Counted from the stretch's first letter, positions 6,656-13,460 are shown. The stretch is DNA of 13,460 nucleotides from Bacilli bacterium (GCA_028708005.1 JAQVZV010000007.1:1-13460), one strand, 5' to 3'. The notes: generated by a model from the sequence alone, not told the origin. Made by a program: numbers and translations.

Positions 6656-7189
6656 ATGGAAACAAATAAAAGAAGTTGGGAAGATAGTTTAAAAGTTGGG
6701 GAAATAGCTGAAGATGTGTTTGCTGAATATATGACTTATATGGGTAAGGATATTCAAGATGTGCGTTATATTAAGGAATGGCAAGTAAAAGATATTGACT
6801 ACCTTGTATATGATGACGATAAGGATATGTATACTGTAGAAGTAAAAAATGATTGCTTAGTTGGTAAGATGTGGGTAAGCAGGTTAAGACGTTTCTTTAT
6901 TGAGGATATACAGAATATGAGAATAAAATCAGACGGTTTCTATCGCTATTGTGAATGTGATGTCTTAGTCTATTACGACAGCATCAAAGAGTTAATGTAT
7001 TTCATTGATTGGAATGAATTGAAAGAATATATTAATTATTTTTATTATGAAAGCGTTAACAAAGAAAGAGTTGAATATGTATATGGTAATAATTCTGCTG
7101 GATATGGTGTATACATTGACAAGTGTGAACAGTATTTTATAGATAATGATAAATACTTTGAAGTAGTAGATATGAAAGAGGTGATATAG
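6656..7189 (+). CDS. PD-(D/E)xK nuclease-like protein, 177 aa
   Basis: ATG 6656 is chosen because GGGGAAAG (6643-6650) is its ribosome binding site; the GTG at 6641 overlaps that site. Near the N-terminus is LKVGEIAEDVFAEYM (helix with E16), then KDIDYLV (D46, D48), then YTVEVKND (E62-V-K64). The order Glu, Asp, E-x-K is the PD-(D/E)xK core seen in restriction-like nucleases and Holliday-junction resolvase-like proteins, and similar 'KDIDF...VEVKTD' proteins are common in phages. The C-terminal half is aromatic-rich (YINYFYYES) and unassigned. The stop codon directly abuts the small terminase start, so it shares that operon. Roles could be processing of replicated DNA before packaging or attack on host DNA; catalytic activity is inferred. 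Confidence 0.65.
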   Translation: METNKRSWEDSLKVGEIAEDVFAEYMTYMGKDIQDVRYIKEWQVKDIDYLVYDDDKDMYTVEVKNDCLVGKMWVSRLRRFFIEDIQNMRIKSDGFYRYCECDVLVYYDSIKELMYFIDWNELKEYINYFYYESVNKERVEYVYGNNSAGYGVYIDKCEQYFIDNDKYFEVVDMKEVI

Positions 7190-7609
7190 ATGGCTGTAGA
7201 TAAAAATAGAACAACAAGAGATAAAAAAGGTAGGTTTACATTCAATGAAGAATTATTACCTATACAATTAGAAATAATAGCTGAATTGATTGGTAATGGT
7301 GGTAATAAAACACAGGCTTGTAATGATTTAAGTGTTCCAAGAAGTACATTGTACAAATGGTTAGATAACGAATTGTTTGTTAAAGCATATAGAAAAGCTT
7401 GTGAAAAGTTATATCAACAGCATTTAGCTGATGCTATGAAAGGTATAGTAGATGTTGCTAAAAATGGTGCTGGTAGAGATAAAGTTAAAGCTTGTGAAAC
7501 TATTTTAAAATTAAATAATTACTTAGATACCAAAGTAAACATTACAGAAAATACCAAACAAGAAATTAGAATAAGCTTAGTTGATGATGAGGAAGAAATA
7601 GAGGAATAA
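7190..7609 (+). CDS. terS: Terminase small subunit-like DNA-binding protein
   Basis: ATG 7190 directly follows the preceding stop, with GAGGTGAT ahead. The 139-aa product has a helix-turn-helix at about 38-60 (GGNKTQACNDLSVPRSTLYK, then W58), which resembles the phBC6A51-type small terminase. A helical region (about 64-112) suited to oligomerisation follows, and an acidic tail (VDDEEEIEE) that could contact the large subunit. Small terminases recognise the packaging site on phage DNA and load the large-subunit motor. Position before the large terminase gene supports the call, although the separation of 565 nt is unusual. Confidence 0.75.
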   Translation: MAVDKNRTTRDKKGRFTFNEELLPIQLEIIAELIGNGGNKTQACNDLSVPRSTLYKWLDNELFVKAYRKACEKLYQQHLADAMKGIVDVAKNGAGRDKVKACETILKLNNYLDTKVNITENTKQEIRISLVDDEEEIEE

Positions 7610-7751
7610 TTGATTAAATGGTTGGAATTGGGAATGTATACGAATGTATATTGATTTGTCATTAACTATTAGTTATGTCGCAAAACATCAACTTTGTACC
7701 ATATAATAGTATATTATATTGGATTGATTAAAGTATAGGAATGTAGTAATT

Positions 7752-7790
7752 GCAAGGGTTACAGTGATTGTTCATTGTTTTCCTTGCTTT
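7752..7790 (+). terminator. Terminator-like hairpin after terS
   Basis: GCAAGGG (7752-7758) pairs with TCCTTGC (7781-7787), and inside it ACAGTGA (7761-7767) pairs with TCATTGT (7772-7778, one G-U) around a TTGT loop. The two helices are separated by a 2x2 internal loop, and TTTATT follows. The T-tract is weak, so termination may be partial. Confidence 0.55.
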
Positions 7791-7862
7791 ATTATGTTGA
7801 AATGTATAAAGAATTAGGACAAATAATAAGAAGTTAGTTGAAGTTAGAACTTTCAGCATACA

Positions 7863-7890
7863 TTGACTTGTATATTTATTAGGATAAAAT
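7863..7890 (+). promoter_or_regulatory. Candidate promoter for large terminase and head genes
   Basis: TTGACT (7863-7868), a 16-bp spacer and TAAAAT (7885-7890) follow the hairpin at 7752. A transcript from here would begin near 7897 and carry about 280 nt of hairpin-rich leader before the large terminase. Confidence 0.45.
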
Positions 7891-7907
7891 CAACGTTTTA
7901 ATGGCTA

Positions 7908-7990
7908 TTTCCCCCCACTTAGACAAGGTGCTTTTAGTAGTTAAGCATATACTAATTCGCTATTAAATTCCCCTTTACTTTGACAGGGTT
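7908..7990 (+). repeat. Imperfect direct repeat TTCCCC...ACTT(A/T)GACA
   Basis: TTTCCCCCCACTTAGACAAGG begins at 7908 and a similar stretch, TTCCCC-TTT-ACTTTGACAGGG, begins at 7968. Between them lies the hairpin TTAGTA/TACTAA (7934-7939 / 7950-7955), and the first copy itself can fold (CACTT/AGGTG, 7916-7930). It could be a repeated RNA module or a protein site; the role is unknown. Confidence 0.4.
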
Positions 7991-8028
7991 ACAACATTGT
8001 TGGAAAGCTATACTCAAGATAATTTAAC

Positions 8029-8058
8029 TTAAACGCACTACAATCAATTTAAACGCAC
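8029..8058 (+). repeat. Direct repeat TTAAACGCAC, 20-bp spacing
   Basis: TTAAACGCAC occurs exactly at 8029-8038 and 8049-8058, spaced 20 bp (about two helical turns), so a protein could bind both on one DNA face. The position just before the large terminase would suit a small-terminase (pac) or regulator site. A related TTTAAACGTG lies at 6596-6605, upstream of the nuclease/terS operon. Confidence 0.45.
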
Positions 8059-8110
8059 GCAATTATTCAATGGTGTATTTACTCAACCAATAACCAAACT
8101 TAATAAATCA

Positions 8111-8156
8111 CCCCTATTTCAAGCTAAATAAGCAAGTAAAAGGGGTATTAAATATA
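8111..8156 (+). promoter_or_regulatory. Hairpin masking an orphan ribosome binding site before terL
   Basis: CCCCT (8111-8115) pairs with AGGGG (8141-8145), with weak extension inward. AAGGGGTATTAAATAT (8140-8155) matches the ribosome-binding leaders of the genes at 2719 and 3258, but the base triplet aligned with their ATG is ATA (8154-8156), followed in frame by TAG and TAA. It looks like a dead or displaced translation start. Confidence 0.45.
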
Positions 8157-8174
8157 AGCAGATAGTAAAAGTAG

Positions 8175-9416
8175 GTGAAAGAAATATTAGATATTAAAAT
8201 AGAAAAAAATATGTTCAATAAAGCATATATTGATAATTTATTCGATTATAGTACAAGGTACAACGTTTTTTATGGTGGACGTTCATCTGGAAAAAGTTTC
8301 TATATTTGTGACAAACTTTTGATTATGTGTGCGAATGACAAACACCGTATGTTATGGCTTATGAAAGAGGGCAATAAAGTTGAGGCAACTATCTGGCAAT
8401 TAGCAATGGATAGTTTAATTAAGTTTCAAATATATGACAAAGTTAAAATTAACAAATCATCATCAACTATTGAATTTCCTAATGGTAGTTGGATAAAAAT
8501 GATAGGATTAAAAAACAGCGAGGATATTAAGGCATACGTTAACATTTCAGTAATTTGGGCAGAGGAAACAAGTAATTTCAATGCATCAGATATCGAAATC
8601 ATGGATGGAACTGTAAGGGGTAGAAATAATATACCAAAACAGCTTTACTTTTCATTCAACCCTGTAAGCAAAGCAAATTTTGTGTATTCTTTTTTTGGCT
8701 TTTCTACTAATACAATTCCAGAAGATACATATATAAAGAAAACAACATATCGTGATAACAAGTGGTGTGATGAATCAACTATTAAACGTTTGGAACGATT
8801 AAAGAATAGGAATTATGCGAGATGGAGAATAGAGTCTGAAGGTGAATTTTCTAATTTAGATAAATTGGTCTATTCCTACACTGTAGAAGAATTTGACTAC
8901 AGACAGATATTAAAACAACCAAACACAATAGCAATATTTGGGCTTGATTTTGGTTACATAAATGACAAATCAGCTTTGATATGTGGAATTTGCGACAATG
9001 AAAACATGAAGTTGTATTTGTTTGACGAGTACGGGAAAACAGGTATGTTGAATAATGAAATCGCACAAATGATTAAAGATAAAGGATATGCAAAAGAAAC
9101 AATTATTGCAGATAGTGCTGAACGTAAATCAATAGAAGAAATTAAAAGGTTAGGTATTGAAAGAATTAAGCCAGCACGGAAAGGTCATGGAAGTATTATG
9201 AATGGAGTACAGCGTATAAATCAGTATGAATTAATAGTACATCCAAGTTGTACAGGCATACAAGATGAATTTGACAATTACTCATATAAAAAAGATAAGG
9301 TATCAAATGAATACCAAAATATTCCAATAGACAGCTATAACCATTTTTGTGATGCTTTAAGATATGCAATTCAATCGGTCAAAAGAAAACCTAAGATATT
9401 AACAGTTAGACTATAA
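8175..9416 (+). CDS. terL: Terminase large subunit (packaging ATPase-nuclease)
   Basis: The 413-aa product is of usual length for the PBSX/Terminase_3 group. The ATPase domain has Walker A YGGRSSGKS (33-41) and Walker B VIWAEE (126-131, catalytic Glu 130 or 131); SFNP (159-162) is the coupling-type motif after it. The RNase H-like nuclease domain shows GLDFG (D257), IIADS (D312) and a C-terminal DALRY (D392), the three metal-binding acids. It cleaves concatemers and pumps DNA through the portal. The start is uncertain: GTG 8175 directly follows in-frame stops and lacks a well-spaced ribosome binding site, yet the N-terminal KIEKNMFNKAYIDNLFDYS resembles that of relatives. The next ATG (8211) has no site either. 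Confidence 0.93.
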   Translation: MKEILDIKIEKNMFNKAYIDNLFDYSTRYNVFYGGRSSGKSFYICDKLLIMCANDKHRMLWLMKEGNKVEATIWQLAMDSLIKFQIYDKVKINKSSSTIEFPNGSWIKMIGLKNSEDIKAYVNISVIWAEETSNFNASDIEIMDGTVRGRNNIPKQLYFSFNPVSKANFVYSFFGFSTNTIPEDTYIKKTTYRDNKWCDESTIKRLERLKNRNYARWRIESEGEFSNLDKLVYSYTVEEFDYRQILKQPNTIAIFGLDFGYINDKSALICGICDNENMKLYLFDEYGKTGMLNNEIAQMIKDKGYAKETIIADSAERKSIEEIKRLGIERIKPARKGHGSIMNGVQRINQYELIVHPSCTGIQDEFDNYSYKKDKVSNEYQNIPIDSYNHFCDALRYAIQSVKRKPKILTVRL

Positions 9417-9441
9417 AAATAAAATAAAGGAAGGTGATAAC

Positions 9442-10758
9442 TTGTTTTATATAGATAAAGACAAGCAATTGAATGAAAAGGAAATTTTGGCATATATAAA
9501 TGCTTTTAAAACTAAATATCTGCCACAATTAATAACAAATAAAAAATACTATGATGTACTCAATCCAGCGATTATGGCTAAAACCGTTGAAGATAAGACA
9601 AAATCGTGTGAAAAGATACCAATTCCATTTTCACGTTTTGTTACTACCCTAATTTCTGGTTATTTTATGGGAAAGCCTGTAAGTTATTTAATACCAGATG
9701 AAGAATTATCAACTATTATATCTATGAATAGAAATAAAGAAATAAGTCATAATGCATCTTTAGAAAAAGACGCAAGTATTTTTGGCGTAGCGTACGAACT
9801 TTTGTACCTTGATAGTAACAAAAACCTAAAATTCACCAAAATAAATCCCCAACAAATAGTATTAATTTATTCCAATGAAATTGATGGTGAATTATTATAT
9901 GTTATTCGTTTTTGGAATGAAACAGATATATTGACAAATAAAGAAACTATGAATGTAGAACTATATTCTAATACAGATATAAAGATATATAAACAGTCAA
10001 ATGGTGGTTTAGAACTTATTGAAACTAAGATACATTATTTCGGAACAAATCCAATAATTCCAATATTTAATAATGAGGACAAAACGGGAGATAGTCAGTG
10101 TATTCATAAATTAACTGATTGTTATGACAAAAGTATAAGTTCAAGTCAGGACTTCTTCAATGAATTGAATGAAAGTTTTTTAGTGATATACAATAGTGAT
10201 TTAGACGATGAAACGATAAGAAAAATGAAATCAAATCGTATCTTCGCTGTCGATAGTGGTGATACTGGTGGAGATGCAAGAATTGAATGGCTTACACGTG
10301 ATGGGAAAAACAGTGAGGGAGAAGCTTTTAATAATAGGATAGTTGATGATATATTGACGTTCTCATTTGTAAAAGACTTACAGCAAGCAAGTAAAAGCCA
10401 TATATCAGCAGAAAGCACTAAAATGGGTTTAATGGGTGTGGAACAATTATGTGTTGAAAAAGAAACATATTTTAGAACAGCATTATTAAAACGTTTAGAA
10501 ATTATATGTAATGTTTACAACTTATTTGGAAATAATTTTGATTTTACAGATGTTAAAATAACATTTGTTAGAAATATTCCTCAAAATATTAGTGCTATTT
10601 CTGATACTGTATCTAAATTAAAAGATACTGTAAGTACACGTTCACTTTTACAACAAATTCCTTTCATTCAATCCGTTGATGATGAGTTAAAGCAGTTGGA
10701 AGAAGAAAGAAAGCATAATTATGATAATGAAATTAAAAAAGAAACATTAGTACAGTAA
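9442..10758 (+). CDS. Portal protein, SPP1 gp6-type
   Basis: TTG 9442 is the start, preceded by GGAAGGTGAT, an excellent ribosome binding site. The 438 aa fit the SPP1-like portal family (Phage_prot_Gp6). Visible hallmarks are an N-terminal helical region with NKKYYDVLNP, PIPFSRFVTTLISGYFMGKP (61-80), a beta-rich wing with LLYVIRFW, and a late helical stretch ISAESTKMGLMGVE before a charged C-terminus. The dodecameric portal forms the DNA entry channel at one capsid vertex and docks the terminase. It follows the large terminase by 25 nt and is closed by a terminator. Confidence 0.88.
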   Translation: MFYIDKDKQLNEKEILAYINAFKTKYLPQLITNKKYYDVLNPAIMAKTVEDKTKSCEKIPIPFSRFVTTLISGYFMGKPVSYLIPDEELSTIISMNRNKEISHNASLEKDASIFGVAYELLYLDSNKNLKFTKINPQQIVLIYSNEIDGELLYVIRFWNETDILTNKETMNVELYSNTDIKIYKQSNGGLELIETKIHYFGTNPIIPIFNNEDKTGDSQCIHKLTDCYDKSISSSQDFFNELNESFLVIYNSDLDDETIRKMKSNRIFAVDSGDTGGDARIEWLTRDGKNSEGEAFNNRIVDDILTFSFVKDLQQASKSHISAESTKMGLMGVEQLCVEKETYFRTALLKRLEIICNVYNLFGNNFDFTDVKITFVRNIPQNISAISDTVSKLKDTVSTRSLLQQIPFIQSVDDELKQLEEERKHNYDNEIKKETLVQ

Positions 10759-10760
10759 TT

Positions 10761-10787
10761 AACATTTCTATTTGGAATGTTTTTTTT
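10761..10787 (+). terminator. Intrinsic terminator between portal and scaffold genes
   Basis: AACATTTC (10761-10768) pairs with GGAATGTT (10774-10781, one G-U) around TATTT, followed by T to 10787. It lies three bases after the portal stop and would reduce read-through from the terminase-portal unit. Confidence 0.8.
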
Positions 10788-10794
10788 ATTTGTC

Positions 10795-10887
10795 TTTTTA
10801 GGTATTAGACATTAAATAAATATCTCTTACACTTACGAGGGTAAGCAAATAAAACTAAAAAAGGATGCACAACTCAAGAGGGGTGCA
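10795..10887 (+). promoter_or_regulatory. Hairpin-rich leader of the scaffold-capsid unit
   Basis: Between the portal terminator and the scaffold gene lie CTTAC-GAGG-GTAAG (10832-10845) and TGCAC...GTGCA (10866-10870 / 10883-10887). The latter places GAGGGG in its loop and touches the AAGGTG site used by the ATG at 10899. There may be a promoter here to restart transcription, but I see no convincing -35/-10 pair. Confidence 0.35.
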
Positions 10888-10898
10888 AGGTGTATAGA

Positions 10899-11453
10899 AT
10901 GGAAGATAACAAAGATAAAGACGTTGACGTTAACAAAGATAAAGATAATAAAGATACCGACAATATAACAATTACGCAAGCTGAATTAGATAAGAAAATC
11001 CAGCAAGCTGTAATAACTAATTCACAGAATGAAAAGAAAAAATATGAAAAAGAATTACAACGACAAAAATCATTAATTGGTTTAGATGCACAGGAACTTT
11101 TAAAGGCAGAAAAGGCTGATTTAGAAAGTCAATTAACAGAACTTCAAATGACAAATTTAAAGTATGAAACAATTAAAGTATTATCCAATAAAGGATTGAA
11201 TACTGGATTTGTTGATTTTGTAGTTGGTTCTGATGCTGAAACTACTCAAGCTAACATTGATAAGCTTGATAAATTATTCAAAGCAGAAGTATTAAAAGAA
11301 GTAACTAAAAGAGTTTCATCTACTGGAACAAAGAACAGCAATAATTCTTCATCTGGTGCAATAACTAAAGAACAATTTAGGAAAATGTCAATAGCTGAAC
11401 AAACAAATTTGTTTAATACTGACAAAGAACTTTATATTCAATTAAGTAAATAA
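10899..11453 (+). CDS. Scaffold-like protein, 184 aa
   Basis: ATG 10899 is chosen with AAGGTG six bases upstream; an alternative GTG at 10890 with GAGGGG upstream would add three residues. The N-terminus is a low-complexity Asp/Lys stretch built from repeated NKDKD-type units, followed by a long charged coiled-coil-like region (about 25-95, ITQAELDKKIQQAV through DLESQLTELQ) and a Ser/Asn linker (TGTKNSNNSSSG) before a small C-terminal helical end. This architecture and the position directly before the capsid gene fit DUF4355-type scaffolds, which guide procapsid assembly and then leave. No protease gene is visible nearby. Confidence 0.72.
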   Translation: MEDNKDKDVDVNKDKDNKDTDNITITQAELDKKIQQAVITNSQNEKKKYEKELQRQKSLIGLDAQELLKAEKADLESQLTELQMTNLKYETIKVLSNKGLNTGFVDFVVGSDAETTQANIDKLDKLFKAEVLKEVTKRVSSTGTKNSNNSSSGAITKEQFRKMSIAEQTNLFNTDKELYIQLSK

Positions 11454-11488
11454 AACTAAAACTAAAAAAAAAAAGGATGGTAATAAAA

Positions 11489-12475
11489 ATGGCTACAGGA
11501 ACTATATATAATAACGTGGTAATAACTGACAGAATTAATAACGCTTTAAATACAATGCTTGAAACAAGAACACTTATGACTATTGATGATAGCTTACAAG
11601 GTTCTGATGGAATGGTTCAAAAAATTAAAAAATACACTTATACAGGTTTAGCAGAAGAAGTTGCAAAAGGTGAAACAGCAGATGCTGGTTCAGTTGGATA
11701 TGTAGACAATGATTATACAGTTAAAAGAGTACAAGCTAAATTTGTTTATAATGATGATGATGCTTTACAGGATAGTGGATTTGTTCAAACTGGGATTGAT
11801 GGAATGCCAAAATCAGTTGTAAATTATGGTAATGATAAATTCTTTGGTGAATTAGCAAAATTCGGTTATGGTGTTGACGGTGCAACGTTTTCCTATGATT
11901 TAATAGTAGATGCGATTGCAGATATGGATATTGAAGATGAAAACGGTTTATTCATTCTTGGTGGAAATGATTTTAAGAAGGCAATAAGAAAAGACCCTGA
12001 TTTTAAATCAGCAAATCAAGGTGAAATATTGTTTACTGGACAAATTGGTAATGTGGCAGGAAAGCCTGTTTTAATTTCTAAATTAGTTCCAACAGGAGTT
12101 GTTTATGTGTTTACCCGTGAGGCAACAAAAATGTTCTTAAAAAAAGATACTTTCGTTGAACAAGGTCATAATATCGAAACAAAAGATAACACAATAACAG
12201 CAGACCAATATGTAATAATTGCATTAGTAGATGATACTAAAGCAAGAAAAGTTATATTAGGTTCAGCAGTAGCAAGTGCAACAGCTTTTAACGTTGTTCA
12301 AAATGCAGAACTTCCAACAGAAGTAGAAGTAGTTTTAAATGATGGAAGTAAAGTTGTTGTTCCAGCAGTTTACAAAGCAACTTATTCAACAGCAACTCTT
12401 GGCTTAGTAGCTGATACAAAAGTAACAGTTGGTGGAAAAGATGTAGCAGTTGCTATTACTGTAGTAGCTAAATAA
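11489..12475 (+). CDS. Major capsid protein with C-terminal Ig-like extension
   Basis: The start is ATG 11489, with AAAGGATGG upstream at good spacing; ATG 11477 lies inside that site. The 328-aa product starts MATGTIYNNVVITDRINNAL, and residues about 1-257 look like an HK97-fold capsid subunit of the kind found in Clostridium phages (YTGLAEEVAKGETAD, VNYGNDKFFGELAKFG, VAGKPVLISKLVP, QYVIIALVDDTKARKVIL). Residues about 273-328 form a separate Val-rich domain, LPTEVEVVLNDGSKVVVPAVYK and onward, resembling bacterial Big_4 Ig-like domains, probably displayed on the capsid surface. It assembles the head shell with the scaffold gene product encoded just upstream. A terminator follows. Confidence 0.85.
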   Translation: MATGTIYNNVVITDRINNALNTMLETRTLMTIDDSLQGSDGMVQKIKKYTYTGLAEEVAKGETADAGSVGYVDNDYTVKRVQAKFVYNDDDALQDSGFVQTGIDGMPKSVVNYGNDKFFGELAKFGYGVDGATFSYDLIVDAIADMDIEDENGLFILGGNDFKKAIRKDPDFKSANQGEILFTGQIGNVAGKPVLISKLVPTGVVYVFTREATKMFLKKDTFVEQGHNIETKDNTITADQYVIIALVDDTKARKVILGSAVASATAFNVVQNAELPTEVEVVLNDGSKVVVPAVYKATYSTATLGLVADTKVTVGGKDVAVAITVVAK

Positions 12476-12486
12476 TAATAAAATTT

Positions 12487-12516
12487 AGGGCGGGTTAATT
12501 CCTACCCTTTTTTTTT
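12487..12516 (+). terminator. Intrinsic terminator after the capsid gene
   Basis: AGGGCGGG (12487-12494) pairs with CCTACCCT (12501-12508), with one C-A mismatch and one G-U pair, a TTAATT loop and T to 12516. It sits after the most highly needed gene, so scaffold and capsid mRNA may be made in excess of the downstream connector genes. Confidence 0.8.
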
Positions 12517-12539
12517 AATAATTAAAAAGGGGTGATAAA

Positions 12540-12836
12540 ATGGCTACAATACAAGAAAATATTTCCACTCTAACTGGATTTGAAGATATAGCAAAAGTAA
12601 ATGTTTTAGTTGAACTTACTAAAAAAGAAGTAGAAAATTATACCAAAAGAATATATGATGCTTTATTGATGGACAATATTTTAACTGAAATGGTAATATT
12701 CAAAATTGCAAAGTTGGGAAATGAGGCAACTAAAAGCTTGACATATAATGATACAGTTCAATCATTTATGGTGGACTATCCAATTTATATTTTGCGTGGT
12801 TTAGATGAGTTAAAGAAAAGGGTGCGTTTGGTATGA
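12540..12836 (+). CDS. Head-tail connector, gp6-like, 98 aa
   Basis: ATG 12540 has AAGGGGTGAT upstream. The small all-helical product has the pattern VLVELTKKEVENYTKR early, KLGNEATKSLTYNDTVQSFMVDYP in the middle, and LRGLDELKKRVRL at the end. These match the HK97 gp6 / SPP1 gp15-type head completion proteins that form a ring beneath the portal. The position after the capsid gene agrees. Its stop overlaps the next start as ATGA, so the two are translationally coupled. Confidence 0.78.
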   Translation: MATIQENISTLTGFEDIAKVNVLVELTKKEVENYTKRIYDALLMDNILTEMVIFKIAKLGNEATKSLTYNDTVQSFMVDYPIYILRGLDELKKRVRLV

Positions 12837-13460
12837 TAGCAAATAAAATATTAGAAACTAAACTAATAAATCAATATGCTAAGATGTATAAGATATTTGC
12901 ACAGGATAACGTCTTAAAACTTAATTTAAGCGAAGATAATATAATCAATGGGTTAATACAAGACGTGAAATCAAAAAACGTGAACAGCACTTATAGAAAG
13001 GAAATATTAACACCTTACGGAACATTATCCAATGGCGATTATATTAGTCATACTTATATTAGTAATGGTGTTGAAAAAACTATTAATTTTATATGTGAAA
13101 GCGAGGGCGACAAAGAAATAGGATGTGAAAAATTTTTCCTGTTACAATGTCCACTAAGCGTAAATATCTTTGACTGGAACTATAGTGATATAAAAACATA
13201 TCCAATAGCATTAAAAAATAACACAGCAAGTTTAGCAATTAAGGAAAGTGCTATTATGATAACAAATAATAGTTCATTTGAAATTATAATAAAGTATGAT
13301 GAAAATACCAGAAGTTTTGTTCAAGGGGATAATATAATTAATGGTGTAAATCATTCTCTAATATCAAGAATTTTACTTAATAAAATGCCCTTCAGTAGAG
13401 TAGGTGTAAATCACTTAATAAACAAGGGTATATTAGTTATAAATATTGAAAATGGTATGC
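12833..13460 (+). CDS. Unrecognised neck/head completion gene, 3' end outside window
   Basis: ATG 12833 overlaps the connector stop by four bases (ATGA), and the frame stays open to the window edge, giving 209 visible codons. The visible part begins MIANKILETKLINQYAKMYK; it contains TPYGTLSNGDYISHTYIS, two separated Cys-containing stretches (FICESEGDKEIGCEK, FLLQCPL), and a beta-rich IMITNNSSFEIIIKYDENT. No family is recognised. Gene order suggests a head-tail adaptor or stopper, but the length already exceeds the usual stopper (about 110 aa), so it may be a fused or different neck or tail protein. Confidence 0.65.
   Translation, partial: MIANKILETKLINQYAKMYKIFAQDNVLKLNLSEDNIINGLIQDVKSKNVNSTYRKEILTPYGTLSNGDYISHTYISNGVEKTINFICESEGDKEIGCEKFFLLQCPLSVNIFDWNYSDIKTYPIALKNNTASLAIKESAIMITNNSSFEIIIKYDENTRSFVQGDNIINGVNHSLISRILLNKMPFSRVGVNHLINKGILVINIENGM

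Larger units (their letters stand above)
7610..8174 (+). other. Long gene-free region between small and large terminase
   Basis: No reading frame here has a plausible length plus ribosome binding site on either strand; the longest candidates noted are 11-15 codons. The stretch holds a terminator-like hairpin (7752-7787), a promoter candidate (7863-7890), two imperfect TTCCCC...GACA repeats, hairpin TTAGTA/TACTAA (7934-7955), a TTAAACGCAC pair and an SD-masking hairpin (8111-8145). It may combine a packaging recognition site with a structured leader for the large terminase, or be the remnant of a lost insertion such as a homing endonuclease or intron. Confidence 0.6.

Noticed and set aside
7618..7665. 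Small reading frame of 15 codons after terS
   Set aside because: It has no suitably spaced ribosome binding site and no recognisable product.
7610..8174. Group I or group II intron interrupting the terminase genes
   Set aside because: I could not find convincing P7/S-type core sequences or a domain V hairpin, and both flanking genes look complete apart from the uncertain terL start. A covariance-model search would settle it.

Overview
The window is a very AT-rich stretch of double-stranded DNA in which every supported gene reads on the + strand. It looks like part of a tailed phage (siphovirus-type head genes) or phage-plasmid of a low-GC Firmicute, most likely Clostridium-like. The reasons are strong AGGAGG-type ribosome binding sites, sigma-A type promoters, extreme A/T codon bias, and the gene order small terminase, large terminase, portal, scaffold, capsid, connector. 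No integrase, repressor, lysis or tail gene falls inside the window.

Left part (1-4307): the window opens inside a large protein with the DxDGD catalytic signature of two-barrel RNA polymerases (YonO / eukaryotic RdRP-like family) and a C-terminal zinc ribbon. A 356-nt intergenic region follows. It holds several palindromes and a compact multi-hairpin element closed by a 17-bp stem (2576-2678), just upstream of a 63-aa gene. Next is an apparent replication origin: a 19-bp palindrome, 24-bp iteron-like repeats that are themselves palindromic, and three 13-bp-period AT-rich repeats. A winged-helix initiator-like gene (3258-4307) lies directly downstream.

Middle part (4308-7189): small accessory genes. 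Two encode membrane-anchored proteins and one a YjcQ-like protein. A nearly duplicated promoter plus ribosome-binding-site module occurs twice, and efficient terminators close two of the units, as in phage 'morons'. A PD-(D/E)xK nuclease-like gene abuts the terminase genes.

Right part (7190-13460): the packaging and head module. The small and large terminase genes are separated by 565 nt with no convincing gene but with a terminator-like hairpin, a promoter, hairpins and direct repeats. Then come an SPP1-type portal, a scaffold-like protein, a major capsid protein with a C-terminal Ig-like extension, a gp6-like connector, and an incomplete gene at the right edge. Two intrinsic terminators inside this module suggest graded expression of the head genes.

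The polymerase could transcribe part of the phage genome, as YonO does in SPbeta. The origin and initiator would replicate it, and the right part would build and fill the head. The least explained pieces are the structured element at 2576-2678, the palindromic iteron origin, and the hairpin-rich gap between the terminase genes.
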